DNA of 64,000 bases from CAZLMG01 sp964560765 (GCA_964560765.1 CAZLMG010000010.1:1-64000); one strand, 5' to 3'. Shown: positions 51,463-60,679, counted from the first letter of the stretch. The notes: generated by a model not told the origin, from the sequence alone. Numbers and translations are program-made.

Positions 51463-52487
51463 GTGGACTTAAGATTACGGAAGCAACACCACTGCGTATG
51501 GGTTGGATTCCCTATTGGAACTTGGCGCCCTTGCGATCTGAGCTGATGCGCCAATGGCGCGGCAGTATTCGCCTTACGGAAGGACACCCGACCGAGGTGA
51601 ATCGTTGGCTCTCCGAGGGTGTCGTCGATCTTGCCCCTTGTTCTGCGGCACTATTGTTGCGAAATCCCAACGTAGAAATCGCGCTGCCCATGGGCGTTGC
51701 ATGTCGTGGTGCCGTGCAAAGTGTTTACCTCGGGGTGCCGCGAGCTTTGGCGGAATTGCCCGAAGTTCTGCAACAGCGCCAGCAGCAGTTGGGCGAACTC
51801 GGGCGACTGGCCACGCGGCAATATGCGAATAACGTCCGGTCCGCAGCCCGGTTTGTAATGAACGGATTGAACCATCTGCCGCTTCCGGAGATGGAAGCGC
51901 CACCCATTCGACTGACGTCTGCATCCGCATCCGGCGCCCTGCTATCCCGCCTTTACTATCAGATGATGTTTGGCGAAGATGCTTACGCCGAGCGTTTTGC
52001 AGATGGCATGCAGGCCGGCAAGCGCGGCGATAACTCGCGACCAAGCTTGGAACTTGTCATCGGTGACGAGGCTTTAGCCCGACGTTCCGAGTTTTTGCAG
52101 ATGATTGATTTAGGTGCCTGGTGGCATTCCGTTTTTGATTTGCCATTTGTCTTTGCCATTTGGCAGGCCCGGGCTGACCGGTTGCGCGCTCTCACGCCTC
52201 TGTGGCGAACTCGCCTGCTGAAGGCAGCAGCATTAGCGCAAGGCAGAATGCAGGTGGAGGCCTGCGACTATTACCCGGACCTTTGGCCCATGGCTGCGGA
52301 CGGTTCCCAGATCGATTTGCGGGCCTACTGGCAATGCATCTACTACAAACTGGGGCCACGCGAGTTTGCAGGCCTGCTTATGTTCTTGGCTCTCGGCCGA
52401 GAACTGTTGGCCGCCGAGCTTGATGACGCCATCGTCGTCAAACTGTTGCGATGGCAAGAGATGGAATCGGCCCAACCTTCCGTTTAA
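51459..52487 (+). CDS. MqnA/MqnD-family futalosine-pathway protein
   Basis: 342 residues; MqnA is normally about 280. MGWIPYWNLAPLRSELMRQW, GEVNRWLSEGVVDLAPCSA-type sequence (TEVNRWLSEGVVDLAPCSAALLL) and DLGAWWHSVFDLPFVFAIWQAR match MqnA, the chorismate dehydratase of menaquinone synthesis. An insertion (about residues 120-190) lengthens it. Enzyme type (MqnA rather than MqnD) is inferred. The ATG overlaps the hemL stop, suggesting translational coupling. Confidence 0.8.
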   Translation: MSGLKITEATPLRMGWIPYWNLAPLRSELMRQWRGSIRLTEGHPTEVNRWLSEGVVDLAPCSAALLLRNPNVEIALPMGVACRGAVQSVYLGVPRALAELPEVLQQRQQQLGELGRLATRQYANNVRSAARFVMNGLNHLPLPEMEAPPIRLTSASASGALLSRLYYQMMFGEDAYAERFADGMQAGKRGDNSRPSLELVIGDEALARRSEFLQMIDLGAWWHSVFDLPFVFAIWQARADRLRALTPLWRTRLLKAAALAQGRMQVEACDYYPDLWPMAADGSQIDLRAYWQCIYYKLGPREFAGLLMFLALGRELLAAELDDAIVVKLLRWQEMESAQPSV

Positions 52488-52591
52488 GTCCAGCAACTCC
52501 TCGGATTCCCATCTTCAATTTGAGTGCATCCCTCCATGTCACTTCCAAAGGTGCCGTATCTCCTGCAATTTGATTGGCGGAGAAAGATGGA

Positions 52592-53236
52592 ATGGGCTTA
52601 GCGATATTCATACTGCTGCTCGCGTGTTATGCACCGCACCGCAACTTTGGTAGCTCATCTTTGGCGGTACTGCGCGCGATCGCGCAGCAAGATGCAATGC
52701 GCATTCAAAAGGGACATGTGAGTTGGATCTGGATGCGTGATCCGGCCGTACAGGGCGTGGGCTATGCCGACTATCGGCAGGCACTTTGGCAGGTGCTGTG
52801 CCGCGGCGAGGATCTTGTGGCCTCGGTGCACCGCTGGCGGCATAAGCTGCGAATGATGGCGCGACAGGTGGGCCGCGCAGAACAGCGTATGCTAGTATTT
52901 CAGCACCGAATTCGCTTGCTCATGCTGTTAGGAGTCAGCGTGCGGATTATGCTGCTAGGGAGCGACACTTGGCGCTGGACCATGTCTTCTCTCGATGCTC
53001 TTTTGCTGGTCGGTGCCGGTTTTTGGCTACTGGCGATGAAGGAGATCCTGATCGCCGTGCAACAGCAATTTTTGCCCTGGTCACGCCGCGGATTTGTTGC
53101 GCCGCGCTGGCAAAATGCCCGGCTATTTGTCGACATGATGCCACTGCTTGAGTTGGTGACCATCGGCGTGGCTTTGGCTCTGCTGTTGCTGCAGCCGTTG
53201 CTGCAGCATCTAGGCGAGCCGACATTTCAGCCCTGA
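52592..53236 (+). CDS. Hypothetical membrane protein
   Basis: 214 residues. One N-terminal hydrophobic stretch (MGLAIFILLLACYA) and three more near 105-121, 130-147 and 182-204, the last (LLELVTIGVALALLLLQPLLQ) at the C-terminus. A basic cytoplasmic loop contains WRHKLRMMARQVGRAEQRML. The layout is reminiscent of TadB/TadC-type proteins but the family is not clear. GGAG is 9 bases before the ATG at 52592; it follows the MqnA-like gene by 104 bases. Confidence 0.6.
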   Translation: MGLAIFILLLACYAPHRNFGSSSLAVLRAIAQQDAMRIQKGHVSWIWMRDPAVQGVGYADYRQALWQVLCRGEDLVASVHRWRHKLRMMARQVGRAEQRMLVFQHRIRLLMLLGVSVRIMLLGSDTWRWTMSSLDALLLVGAGFWLLAMKEILIAVQQQFLPWSRRGFVAPRWQNARLFVDMMPLLELVTIGVALALLLLQPLLQHLGEPTFQP

Positions 53237-53380
53237 ATGGCTAACTCTACGATGCAGGCGTTTTGAATCGGCAAGCAATTCAGAGCTTACCATCTGTAGC
53301 GCATAGCGACCCACTTGCCGGCAATTTTTCGTTCAGATTGCCCATCGAACCTTCATGTTTGTCTCCCAAATTGATCAAAT

Positions 53381-54454
53381 TTAAAATGGACTGAAGTAGT
53401 AAGGATCCTCTCGCTCCCTCTGTCTTTGTCGCTCCGAAGCTTCAGCAAATGTCCTCCAACTGCTGGGGTAATGGATACCGCTTCTCTCTAGCCTCCTGTA
53501 GTCCTCCAAAGTCATCGTGGCTCCAACCACGGGATCTGCGATCATCAAGGCAGCGTTCGCGATCATTAGGCCCATTCCCATATATGCTGTGCCAAGGACA
53601 CTGACTGAAGCTTTCACCGAATTTGGATAATTTTTACCTTCAAGCTCTTTGCAAATCACTTTGTTCGCGGCGTGCGTGTTTAACGCGAGGTCCACACCCA
53701 AGCCAACTGGCTCGGCATATCTTGCGGCGACAGCGGTCCATCGCATGCTTCGCATCAGCAAGCTGCTGTCTACCAGTCTTTGCGCCGTCCGTTCCGCTGT
53801 TTCAACCATCATCAATGAAGGTCCGCCATTTAAAGGTCTAGTGTTTGGAAAGCGAGGGTTGTCTGAGAACGGGTCAAACCAAAATCGGAGATCTTGTTCC
53901 CTGGCTATTCTCAGCACTTCATCAATCGGAACTTCTAGGTTCGCGGGGATTTGACCATTCCTGATGGCGGCCGAGCGAGCCCAATTCAAGGCACCTTGAT
54001 TCAGCGGCCCTGCTGCACAGTCATGAGGAGCCCGCAATGCCACGTGCAGCAATTTGGTTTCCTTATTCACGACATCTGGGATCTTACCGACGTCGTAGGG
54101 CAAAGGATTTTTAGGTTGAAAGGGAAATTGCTGAGGCTGAACTCGATAGACCAGACCGTCATAGATCGGAACGCGAAGCACGGGATTGCCCCTAAGAGAT
54201 GTGCCAATTGGTTCGTAACCAGCAGCTACGGCTTCGTTCCAATAGCCAACATAACCACCTGGAAACTCCATGTTCCGAGGTAGCTCAACCGTGATGCCTA
54301 TTTGCCACGGGGTGTTACCTAGAATTGGAAGCAATGGATCTTTTGCTGATGCCTGGGACCCCAGCAATATAGGTAGCGTCAACGTCGTGACCACGGCGAG
54401 CGAAGCGTAGCCACGCACGAAGACTTGCAACACACTCGTGACTAGATGTGGCAT
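53381..54454 (-). CDS. Exported protein of unknown function
   Basis: 357 residues. GAGGTG is 5 bases before the ATG at 54454; the longer frame has no site. The signal peptide runs to about SQASA (residue 38). The mature part has WQIGITVELPRNMEFPGGYVGYWNEAV, an FDPFSDNPRFPNTRPLNGGPSLMMVETAERTAQRL helix, and a C-terminal hydrophobic stretch (SVSVLGTAYMGMGLMIANAALMIADPVVGATMTLEDY) followed by a charged tail (RQRQREREDPYYF). No family recognised. Confidence 0.65.
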   Translation of the reverse strand: MPHLVTSVLQVFVRGYASLAVVTTLTLPILLGSQASAKDPLLPILGNTPWQIGITVELPRNMEFPGGYVGYWNEAVAAGYEPIGTSLRGNPVLRVPIYDGLVYRVQPQQFPFQPKNPLPYDVGKIPDVVNKETKLLHVALRAPHDCAAGPLNQGALNWARSAAIRNGQIPANLEVPIDEVLRIAREQDLRFWFDPFSDNPRFPNTRPLNGGPSLMMVETAERTAQRLVDSSLLMRSMRWTAVAARYAEPVGLGVDLALNTHAANKVICKELEGKNYPNSVKASVSVLGTAYMGMGLMIANAALMIADPVVGATMTLEDYRRLERSGIHYPSSWRTFAEASERQRQREREDPYYFSPF

Positions 54455-54762
54455 CGCGCACCTCTCTCGCTCGGTCCATCGCATGGAATCAAACTTTGGC
54501 TTTGAACTGGAGGAGCAAATGCGATGCCACTCTAGTGGCAATTCAATCTATCGACTTGATTGGAAAATTTGTTGTAAGCTGTGAGCGAGGTCGCGACGCC
54601 GTTGCCAACGCCATCGCGGAAAAACCTTGATAAGGCCCTGTTTCAATTCCGATAAAGAGCTTGTCCAAGAGCTGGCTGCGGCAGCCAAATGACTGTGCGG
54701 CACGGGGGCGCATAACTCCTGGTTTCATTTCCGCAATTCAGAATTTGCTGCTGTCCACCATG
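54455..54762 (-). other. 308-base gap between two exported-protein genes
   Basis: Short frames exist on both strands (about 60 codons each) but none has a ribosome site or recognisable protein. Nothing else of note seen. Confidence 0.45.
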
Positions 54763-55935
54763 CTACCAATACCAACTATTCACGTATTCCTGGCCAAAGG
54801 CGCTCCAGTAATTCGACCATCCCCCCGCCTGAATTCCTTGGTAAGAATTGTAGGAAATCGATCCAACCGCGTAACCGGCGTAACCAATCTCTGCCGTTAA
54901 TGCGCCCACTGCCGCACCTGGGGGCCCGGCAATGTAACCTCCCACGGCTGCGCCGCCACCGACAAACCCCACAAATTCGCCAGCGGCCTGATGCGTCGGA
55001 TTATCGGAAACTTGCGAAACGACGATTCGACCACCAGCTCCGGCAGCAATCGGCACTCCGACCTGCGCCAATCCCGCGGCACCACCTGTTGCCAAAGCAT
55101 ATGCACAGATGCCACCGAGAGCCGTCGTCCCCACCGAACCACTTGGCAGATTCAGCGAGCTTTCGATGTCGGGTGCAGCCTCGTTCACCACCCCAAACAC
55201 GCCACCAATGGCGGCGGGGCCAGCACCAGTTTGAATCAAAGGTCGGACATATTGCGGTCTGCCGAGCACAGCAACGTTTTGCCCCGTAAGCGGACAGCGC
55301 GTGCTGCTAGTCGGGCGCCAACCGTATTCTTCGACAGGAACGGTGTAGGTTTCGCCATAATAGACGCTGGGTCGCCCCTGCGGGTCGAAGCCTGGCGATG
55401 GTTTTGCATATCTATTTTCAGGCAAAAGAGGGTCTCCACTGCCGCAGATAATCGGTCGACCCTGACTGCAACTCGACCGCATAGCATCTAAGTTGGCATC
55501 AACACCTGGCCAGCCACGCGACATGTCGATCAAGTCTAAAGGCGACTGGGCTCCCGGCTGACTCTGCGAATAGCCGCGAAAAATTTCCCCTTCGAAGGCC
55601 TGAAAGGTCTGACCTTGACTCCGGATGCCAGGCAATTCCGGCGAGACCATCGGATAATTCAATGCCCGATAAGTGGTAATGGGCGGATGCTGGGGGTTTG
55701 GGACATAGGAAGGAACAATGTAGGTTACACCGCCGTGCTGAACGATCGTCAAACCGGGCCCAAAAGGAGTGGTTATGGTTGAGCCGCCGTTTACATTCGG
55801 ACCGGGAAGCTGATCGAATGCCAGCCCGGTCGAAGAAGCTAATACCAATAAGCCACTCAGTGCCAAGCCAACAATCGTCTTCGCCGACGTCGAACCAACA
55901 TGCCTTCGATGAGTTTTGACATGAAAATGTGTCAT
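54763..55935 (-). CDS. Exported protein with C-terminal glycine-zipper region
   Basis: 390 residues. GGAGGGG is 4 bases before the ATG at 55935. A long positive N-region (MTHFHVKTHRRHVGSTSAK) leads a signal peptide ending near SSTGLA. A Pro/Tyr-rich middle with four cysteines follows, then from about residue 225 a hydrophobic glycine/alanine-rich part: VGFVGGGAAVGGYIAGPPGAAVGALTAEIG is a run of GxxxG-like repeats, as found in glycine zippers of secreted pore-forming or membrane-inserting domains. Function unknown. Confidence 0.65.
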   Translation of the reverse strand: MTHFHVKTHRRHVGSTSAKTIVGLALSGLLVLASSTGLAFDQLPGPNVNGGSTITTPFGPGLTIVQHGGVTYIVPSYVPNPQHPPITTYRALNYPMVSPELPGIRSQGQTFQAFEGEIFRGYSQSQPGAQSPLDLIDMSRGWPGVDANLDAMRSSCSQGRPIICGSGDPLLPENRYAKPSPGFDPQGRPSVYYGETYTVPVEEYGWRPTSSTRCPLTGQNVAVLGRPQYVRPLIQTGAGPAAIGGVFGVVNEAAPDIESSLNLPSGSVGTTALGGICAYALATGGAAGLAQVGVPIAAGAGGRIVVSQVSDNPTHQAAGEFVGFVGGGAAVGGYIAGPPGAAVGALTAEIGYAGYAVGSISYNSYQGIQAGGWSNYWSAFGQEYVNSWYW

Positions 55936-56338
55936 GTGCCCCTCCTTGGTCCACGCTAAAACTGCTTCAGTGCATAGGAGCACCAATGCAATACGGAGGC
56001 CACAGCAGTTCTAGTTGTGTCATTTGGCGATCCAAGTAAAGCGTCAACCTGCCCATCGTACAGGAGAATACCGCTTCGTCACGTTCTTGAACCGGACCAA
56101 ATTTTTCCCCGCAGTGGTGGGTCAGGGATTTAGCAGCTTACGCAGAGGTGCGACACAACCCATGGTAATTCAAAATGAAACACAGATTGACGGGAAAGCT
56201 GCTGCGACCATTTCGCACTTCAAATCGGCTCATCCACGCCATTTCAATAGGTTGCAGGCAGGAACACATGTCACTGGAGCTGGAGAATAAAATGGGTAAG
56301 GTGGGTGCTCGCTGACTTGCAGGTGCGCGTGCAGATTC
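55936..56338 (-). other. 403-base gap
   Basis: A rightward 91-codon frame (56015-56290) lacks a ribosome site and a recognisable protein, so no gene is called. No clear promoter or terminator could be assigned. Confidence 0.45.
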
Positions 56339-58039
56339 TCAGTAGATAATCAGGGGACTGACATCTGGCATCTTCGTGTTTTCGCCGACACGCTTCAACA
56401 TCACGCGCCCGGAACCAGGTGCATAGACACCGTGATAGGGCGCCTGTCCAGCCGCACCCTCAGATATGTAGACCACCACATGTAAGTTGCCCCCGGGCTC
56501 GCTCTTGACGCGCAGAGGCTGTCCCACGGCCGACACCTGCCCGAGCGACCCATTCATCGTCGCAAGTTCTACAACATCTTGACTCACAGCGTCGCCGGCA
56601 GAGACACCGATGTAGAGGAGTTTCGGTGCACCCTCAGCAGCGGTGTTGTAATGATAGAGCAGGTGCGCTGTGCCAGCTGCGTCAACATCCATCGCTGGTC
56701 GAACTGCAGACTCGGCGCCGTTTAAGTTGCCGCTGGCGATAAGTGTAATCCAGTCTTCGCGTCCGTCTGCATCCAGGCGCCCCAAATTCAAGCTTGCGGG
56801 TAGGCCCTCATACCCACTTTGCTGGCACCTAGCAGCAAAGTAGGCGACTCCGTTCGCCGAGACATGAGTGTTCAGCGAATTCGCGCGAATGTGGGTATCT
56901 GGACCACCCGGTGAAGGGCTGTAGCAATACCGGTCCGAGACCGCCACAACGGCTCCACCCGCGGTGACGTCATGCAGACGAACACCTAGGATTGTGGATG
57001 ACTCAGTTTCAAAGCCCGAGAGGAGTCCTTGCTCATTCAGCGACACACCAATGAGTTGTTTGTTAGCCCCGGCGAATGAAGACGTCGTAAATGTCCCCAT
57101 GACGCCCGTGCGTTTGCGCGCAGTCATATAAGGCAATACGCTAAGGCCGACGCCCTCAACGGCCCAAATCTCATCCTCGGCCGGGCTGGCAAAGCCGACG
57201 ATGCCTGTCTTGAGTTCGACAGAAAATCCTCTTTGATACGAATCGTTCTTCGCCCACGTGCCGTCATGTCGTTCGAACACCTGGCCTTGTGGCAAGCCAG
57301 CAATGAAGGCACTGTCGCCAGGAATCTTGGCCAAGGCCAGGTAGGTGTTGTAATAGCCTTCGATGATTGCATAGTCCGAACTGACCCGTTCCGTCTGCCA
57401 AGTGCCCGATTCATTCCGAGCAAAGGCGACGTACGACACCGCTTGCAGGAACGAACCACTCGGTACTCCAGAAGTCAGCAAAAAGGCCAGTCGCCCGTAA
57501 TACGGCTTGTAACCAGCATTCTGGGGTAGCGCCGTTGCCACGACGAGCGCCGTGCAGGCCAGTCTTGGTGCCGCAGCTGGCGCAAAGATCGTCAGTGTCA
57601 TGCCATCGGAACTGAGCTCCATGTTCTCGGCGGCCGCCATGGAAAAGCGAAAGTCCGGGTCCACCGTTGCCGATGGCCCGCCGCGCTGTTCGAGGCCCGC
57701 GACAAAGTCCGCGCACGTCACATCGGCGGGCGGTCCATACAGCGCTACCACGTATTCAGCAGTCGCCGGCTTTTCTAAGGAAACCACGTAGGAGCGCTCG
57801 GCCTGAATGCTCAGAAATGGAGTCAAGACGATATCAGATAACCACTGCTCGCGGTTTGTATACCCAAAGCTGCGCTCGTCGATAAGGTAACCGGGAATGG
57901 TGTCTGGCTCTTCCAGCCCGCGCTTTTTCACGGCGGATGGCGATTCATCAGCCTCGCCAGATAACTTCTTGGTGCAAGATACCGATGCTATCGCCAGAGC
58001 GAACGTCGCGCCTATCAATGTGAAATGATGACGAGTCAA
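56339..58039 (-). CDS. Large lipoprotein with propeller-like repeats
   Basis: 566 residues. A TTG start at 58039 has GGGGGG then AAGAG just upstream; no ATG fits. Signal peptide with IASVSC, lipid Cys at 22. The mature part is beta-rich with repeats such as RPAMDVDAAGTAHLLYHYN, VSANGVAYFAARC and RVKSEPGGNLHVVVYI, typical of BNR/YD-like beta-propellers. Three exported genes in a row on this strand lie here with gaps. No family recognised. Confidence 0.7.
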   Translation of the reverse strand: MTRHHFTLIGATFALAIASVSCTKKLSGEADESPSAVKKRGLEEPDTIPGYLIDERSFGYTNREQWLSDIVLTPFLSIQAERSYVVSLEKPATAEYVVALYGPPADVTCADFVAGLEQRGGPSATVDPDFRFSMAAAENMELSSDGMTLTIFAPAAAPRLACTALVVATALPQNAGYKPYYGRLAFLLTSGVPSGSFLQAVSYVAFARNESGTWQTERVSSDYAIIEGYYNTYLALAKIPGDSAFIAGLPQGQVFERHDGTWAKNDSYQRGFSVELKTGIVGFASPAEDEIWAVEGVGLSVLPYMTARKRTGVMGTFTTSSFAGANKQLIGVSLNEQGLLSGFETESSTILGVRLHDVTAGGAVVAVSDRYCYSPSPGGPDTHIRANSLNTHVSANGVAYFAARCQQSGYEGLPASLNLGRLDADGREDWITLIASGNLNGAESAVRPAMDVDAAGTAHLLYHYNTAAEGAPKLLYIGVSAGDAVSQDVVELATMNGSLGQVSAVGQPLRVKSEPGGNLHVVVYISEGAAGQAPYHGVYAPGSGRVMLKRVGENTKMPDVSPLIIY

Positions 58040-58253
58040 CTCTTCCCCCCCCACCGCACCGTCGTTTGCCGCCGGTTCGCATTTCACCCCTAAATCGGCG
58101 AAATGAGGGGTAAACTTTAAATGTTTCTCCGTTGCCCACGTACCGGCTGCCGCAGGTCAATCAAACCCCCGATTCCATGGGCAAAAAACCTACACCCCTC
58201 TAACTTTCCTCAGACGTCGGAGGAAATTTGTTCGCAGTGACGGTGTCTGGTAT
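58040..58253 (+). other. Gap whose right half looks coding in frame with the next ORF
   Basis: Frame 3 is open from 58107 through 58254 and reads RRRRKFVRSDGVWYVRHREG just before the GTG at 58254, but no ATG lies in that frame. An ATG at 58177 opens MGKKPTPL then stops. See the finding on a possible frameshift. Confidence 0.4.
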
Positions 58254-58607
58254 GTGCGCCATCGGGAAGGGAATCTGCCGGGACGAATTGCGACTCGCCT
58301 AGTGGTGACCGGCGAAGCTGTGGCTGCGGCCGCGTCAACATCAACCGCGACGCCGAATGTGACGCCCACGCTTTGCGAGCCAGAACGCACCCGCACGGAA
58401 CTGCGAGGCGCTCAGCGCAACATCATCGAGCGCTATCGCTCCCTGTACAACCTGAATGGTGTTGGCTTTACCTGTTTGGGCACTTTGAGCGTTGGCGTGA
58501 AAAGCGAGGAAGATCTCGCACGCATGCGTGCTGAACTTTCCGCGAGTCGCTATCTGACTGTCGTCGAGGGTGTTGAGTTCCTTTATTACGACTTCTCCGA
58601 CCACTAG
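58254..58607 (+). CDS. Small hypothetical protein, possibly frameshifted
   Basis: 117 residues from GTG 58254, which has no Shine-Dalgarno site. The middle is Ala/Thr-rich (VAAAASTSTATPNVTPT). The C-terminal half (RTELRGAQRNIIERYRSLYNLNGVGFTCLGTLSVGVKSEEDLARMRAELSASRYLTVVEGVEFLYYDF) looks like a folded domain. The reading frame continues upstream past the GTG without a start, so the true N-terminus may be in another frame. Not recognised. Confidence 0.5.
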   Translation: MRHREGNLPGRIATRLVVTGEAVAAAASTSTATPNVTPTLCEPERTRTELRGAQRNIIERYRSLYNLNGVGFTCLGTLSVGVKSEEDLARMRAELSASRYLTVVEGVEFLYYDFSDH

Positions 58608-58619
58608 TATTCAACCAAC

Positions 58620-58651
58620 GCCGGCATTCATTCGACCGAAAGAATGTCGGC
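58620..58651. repeat. 10-bp inverted repeat after the small ORF
   Basis: GCCGGCATTC (58620-58629) pairs with GAATGTCGGC (58642-58651), with one G-T pair, around a 12-base loop. No T-run follows, so it may be a stability or rho-type end signal rather than an intrinsic terminator. Confidence 0.55.
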
Positions 58652-58749
58652 AACAGACTGAATATACTGCATTATTAATTCCTGCTTTAGAAAATTCCAA
58701 ATTCTGCCGATAAGCCCCACAGGTGTTAACCGATCGCCGTGGGGCCCCT

Positions 58750-59091
58750 ATGAAAGAGCATGTGCTAGAGCGTCGCCAGCATTATCGCATCGAGTATCCG
58801 CTGCAAGCGCGACCGCGTTTGGATATCGGCACGCGGGCCTATCAAGTGCTGGACGTATCGGAACGTGGCCTGAGGCTAGTCTGGGAGTCGGGAAGCACGC
58901 CGAGCGTCGGCTGGAAATTTCACGGAGTTTTGACCTTAGCCAATGGCGATCGCATTAAAGTCGATGGCCATGTGTTGCGGGTGGAAGCTGAACAAATTTC
59001 GATTCAGCTATCCTCGGGAGTGCCGCTTTCGCGGATCATGAGCGAACAGTTATACTTGCTGCGCTCTTACGGCCGACCCTCCGCAAGCTAA
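58750..59091 (+). CDS. PilZ-domain protein
   Basis: 113 residues from ATG 58750 (a GTG at 58723 is an alternative; neither has a strong ribosome site). RRQHYR at 8-13 and DVSERG at 35-40 match the RxxxR and [DN]xSxxG signature that binds cyclic di-GMP. GHVLRVEAEQISIQL continues the barrel. A stand-alone c-di-GMP receptor; partner unknown. Confidence 0.85.
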   Translation: MKEHVLERRQHYRIEYPLQARPRLDIGTRAYQVLDVSERGLRLVWESGSTPSVGWKFHGVLTLANGDRIKVDGHVLRVEAEQISIQLSSGVPLSRIMSEQLYLLRSYGRPSAS

Positions 59092-59135
59092 GCGAGCAGC
59101 CGGCACCTCTGAGCGCCAGCTGCTGCAAGTAAGGA

Positions 59136-60488
59136 TTAGCCAACGAGCAGATTCACGATGACCACGCCAATAGCCAACGGCGCGATCACGCGTGTAGTCC
59201 AGAGCAAACCAGTCAAGTAAATAGGCGGATGTCCATCGCCAATCGTCGCTTGCACCGCCTTAGGACCGAGTACCCAACCAAAGAATAGAGAAATCATCAG
59301 GCCGCCAAACGGCAAGGCAAACTTCGACGTGAACGCATCGAACAGATCAAAGATCGTATGACCGATGATTTTAAAGTCGGCCAAAACGTTAAACGACAAA
59401 GCGCACAATATGCCGAGGACGAAGATGATTCCGCCCATGAACAAAGTGCCTTTACGCCGGTCAACGTTGTGCGTCTCGTCAAAGTAAGCAACGACAACTT
59501 CCAGCAGCGAAATCGCCGAAGTGAGAGCCGCGAAACCAACCAGCAAAAAGAACAAGACCGAAACAATGTAGCCACCAGGCATCTTTGAAAACAACACCGG
59601 CAAGGTTTGGAACATCAGCGTCGGACCGGCACCAGGCTCGAGACCGTAGCTAAATACCACCGAAAAGATAATCAATCCGGCCAGCAACGCTACCACCGTG
59701 TCCATGATCGCCACAGTAAATGCCGTTGACGTGATACGCTCATTTTTTCCCAGGTAACTACCGTAGGTAATGATCGCACCCATACCGAGGCTAAGAGTAA
59801 AGAACGAGTGGCCGACTGCTTCCAAGATGGACGAGGCACTCAGCTTGCTAAAATCAGGAGCAAAGAGAAACTCCACCGCCCGACCAAAGCCATCAAGGAA
59901 AAATGCCCGACCGAGCAGTAAAACCATCAGCGCAAACAGAGCTGGCATCAGAATCTTGTTCCAACGCTCAATGCCCTTCTTGACCCCACCAAGTACGATG
60001 CCAACCGTCATGGTCATGAACACGGCGTGCCACAACAGCATCGTCCACGGACTCGCAAACAGCTCACCCAAAACGCCACGAATCTCTTCGTCCGTGTGCC
60101 CTGAAAATTGATCGAATAGAGCTTTGGCTTCAAAGCTCAGTACCCAACCCCCGACAACACTGTAAAAGGATAATATCAGGAACGCGCTGAGTACGCCGAG
60201 TAAACCTACACTACGCCAGGGCGTACCCTCGCGATGCATCTCTTCAAAAGCGGTCACGGCATTGCGCTGAGACGTGCGACCGATGTAAAGCTCCGCCAAG
60301 AAAATCGGTACGCCAACAATGGCGATACAGATCAAGTAGATCAGTACAAAGGCACCACCGCCATTGACACCGGTGATGTAAGGGAACTTCCAAATATTGC
60401 CGAGTCCAACCGCCGAACCAGCGGCCGCAAGGATGAATCCAAAGCGGCTACCCCAGTGGGCGCGAGCGCCCTGTTTGGGCAAGCTCAT
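59136..60488 (-). CDS. NSS-family sodium-dependent transporter
   Basis: 450 residues with LeuT-type topology. SRFGFILAAAGSAVGLGNIWKFPYITGVNGGGAFVLIYL in helix 1-2 is the NSS hallmark. Helix 6 has SLGMGAIITYGSYLG. Symports an amino acid or amine with sodium. Its ATG overlaps the stop of the upstream small gene (TAATG). Convergent with the PilZ gene. Confidence 0.93.
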   Translation of the reverse strand: MSLPKQGARAHWGSRFGFILAAAGSAVGLGNIWKFPYITGVNGGGAFVLIYLICIAIVGVPIFLAELYIGRTSQRNAVTAFEEMHREGTPWRSVGLLGVLSAFLILSFYSVVGGWVLSFEAKALFDQFSGHTDEEIRGVLGELFASPWTMLLWHAVFMTMTVGIVLGGVKKGIERWNKILMPALFALMVLLLGRAFFLDGFGRAVEFLFAPDFSKLSASSILEAVGHSFFTLSLGMGAIITYGSYLGKNERITSTAFTVAIMDTVVALLAGLIIFSVVFSYGLEPGAGPTLMFQTLPVLFSKMPGGYIVSVLFFLLVGFAALTSAISLLEVVVAYFDETHNVDRRKGTLFMGGIIFVLGILCALSFNVLADFKIIGHTIFDLFDAFTSKFALPFGGLMISLFFGWVLGPKAVQATIGDGHPPIYLTGLLWTTRVIAPLAIGVVIVNLLVG

Positions 60489-60679
60489 TAGGCTTTCTCT
60501 TCAGTAGCAGCTTCAGCCTTTTTGGCGGTGAGCTTGATCAATCCGGCAGCCGCCAGAACTTTGACCTTCTCTTCGCCCTTTAGGAATTTGCCGCCGCCGC
60601 GCAACTGGACAGCCCAACGACCGTCGCCGCGCTTAACGATTTTGTGTTCGGCGGGAGCCTTCTTCTTCTTCGTAGCCAT
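60488..60679 (-). CDS. Small basic protein upstream of the NSS transporter
   Basis: 63 residues with a Lys/Ala-rich N- and C-terminus. A central KIVKRGDGRWAVQLRGGGKFLKGEEKVKVLAAAGLIK looks like a small folded domain. GAGG is 7 bases before the ATG. The stop and the transporter start share one base (TAATG), indicating coupled translation. Similar short proteins occur, from memory, in related bacteria; function unknown. Confidence 0.7.
   Translation of the reverse strand: MATKKKKAPAEHKIVKRGDGRWAVQLRGGGKFLKGEEKVKVLAAAGLIKLTAKKAEAATEEKA

Noticed and set aside
53271..53323. CGGCAAG/CTTGCCG repeat with a following T-run after the membrane protein gene
   Set aside because: The arms are almost 40 bases apart and the local TTGCCGGCAA palindrome leaves no room for a loop, so I do not call it a terminator.
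54543..54728. Leftward 61-codon frame between the two exported-protein genes
   Set aside because: No good site and an unlikely composition; also conflicts with another open frame on the opposite strand.
56015..56290. Rightward 91-codon frame between exported-protein genes
   Set aside because: No ribosome site, odd composition, no protein-like pattern; most likely chance.
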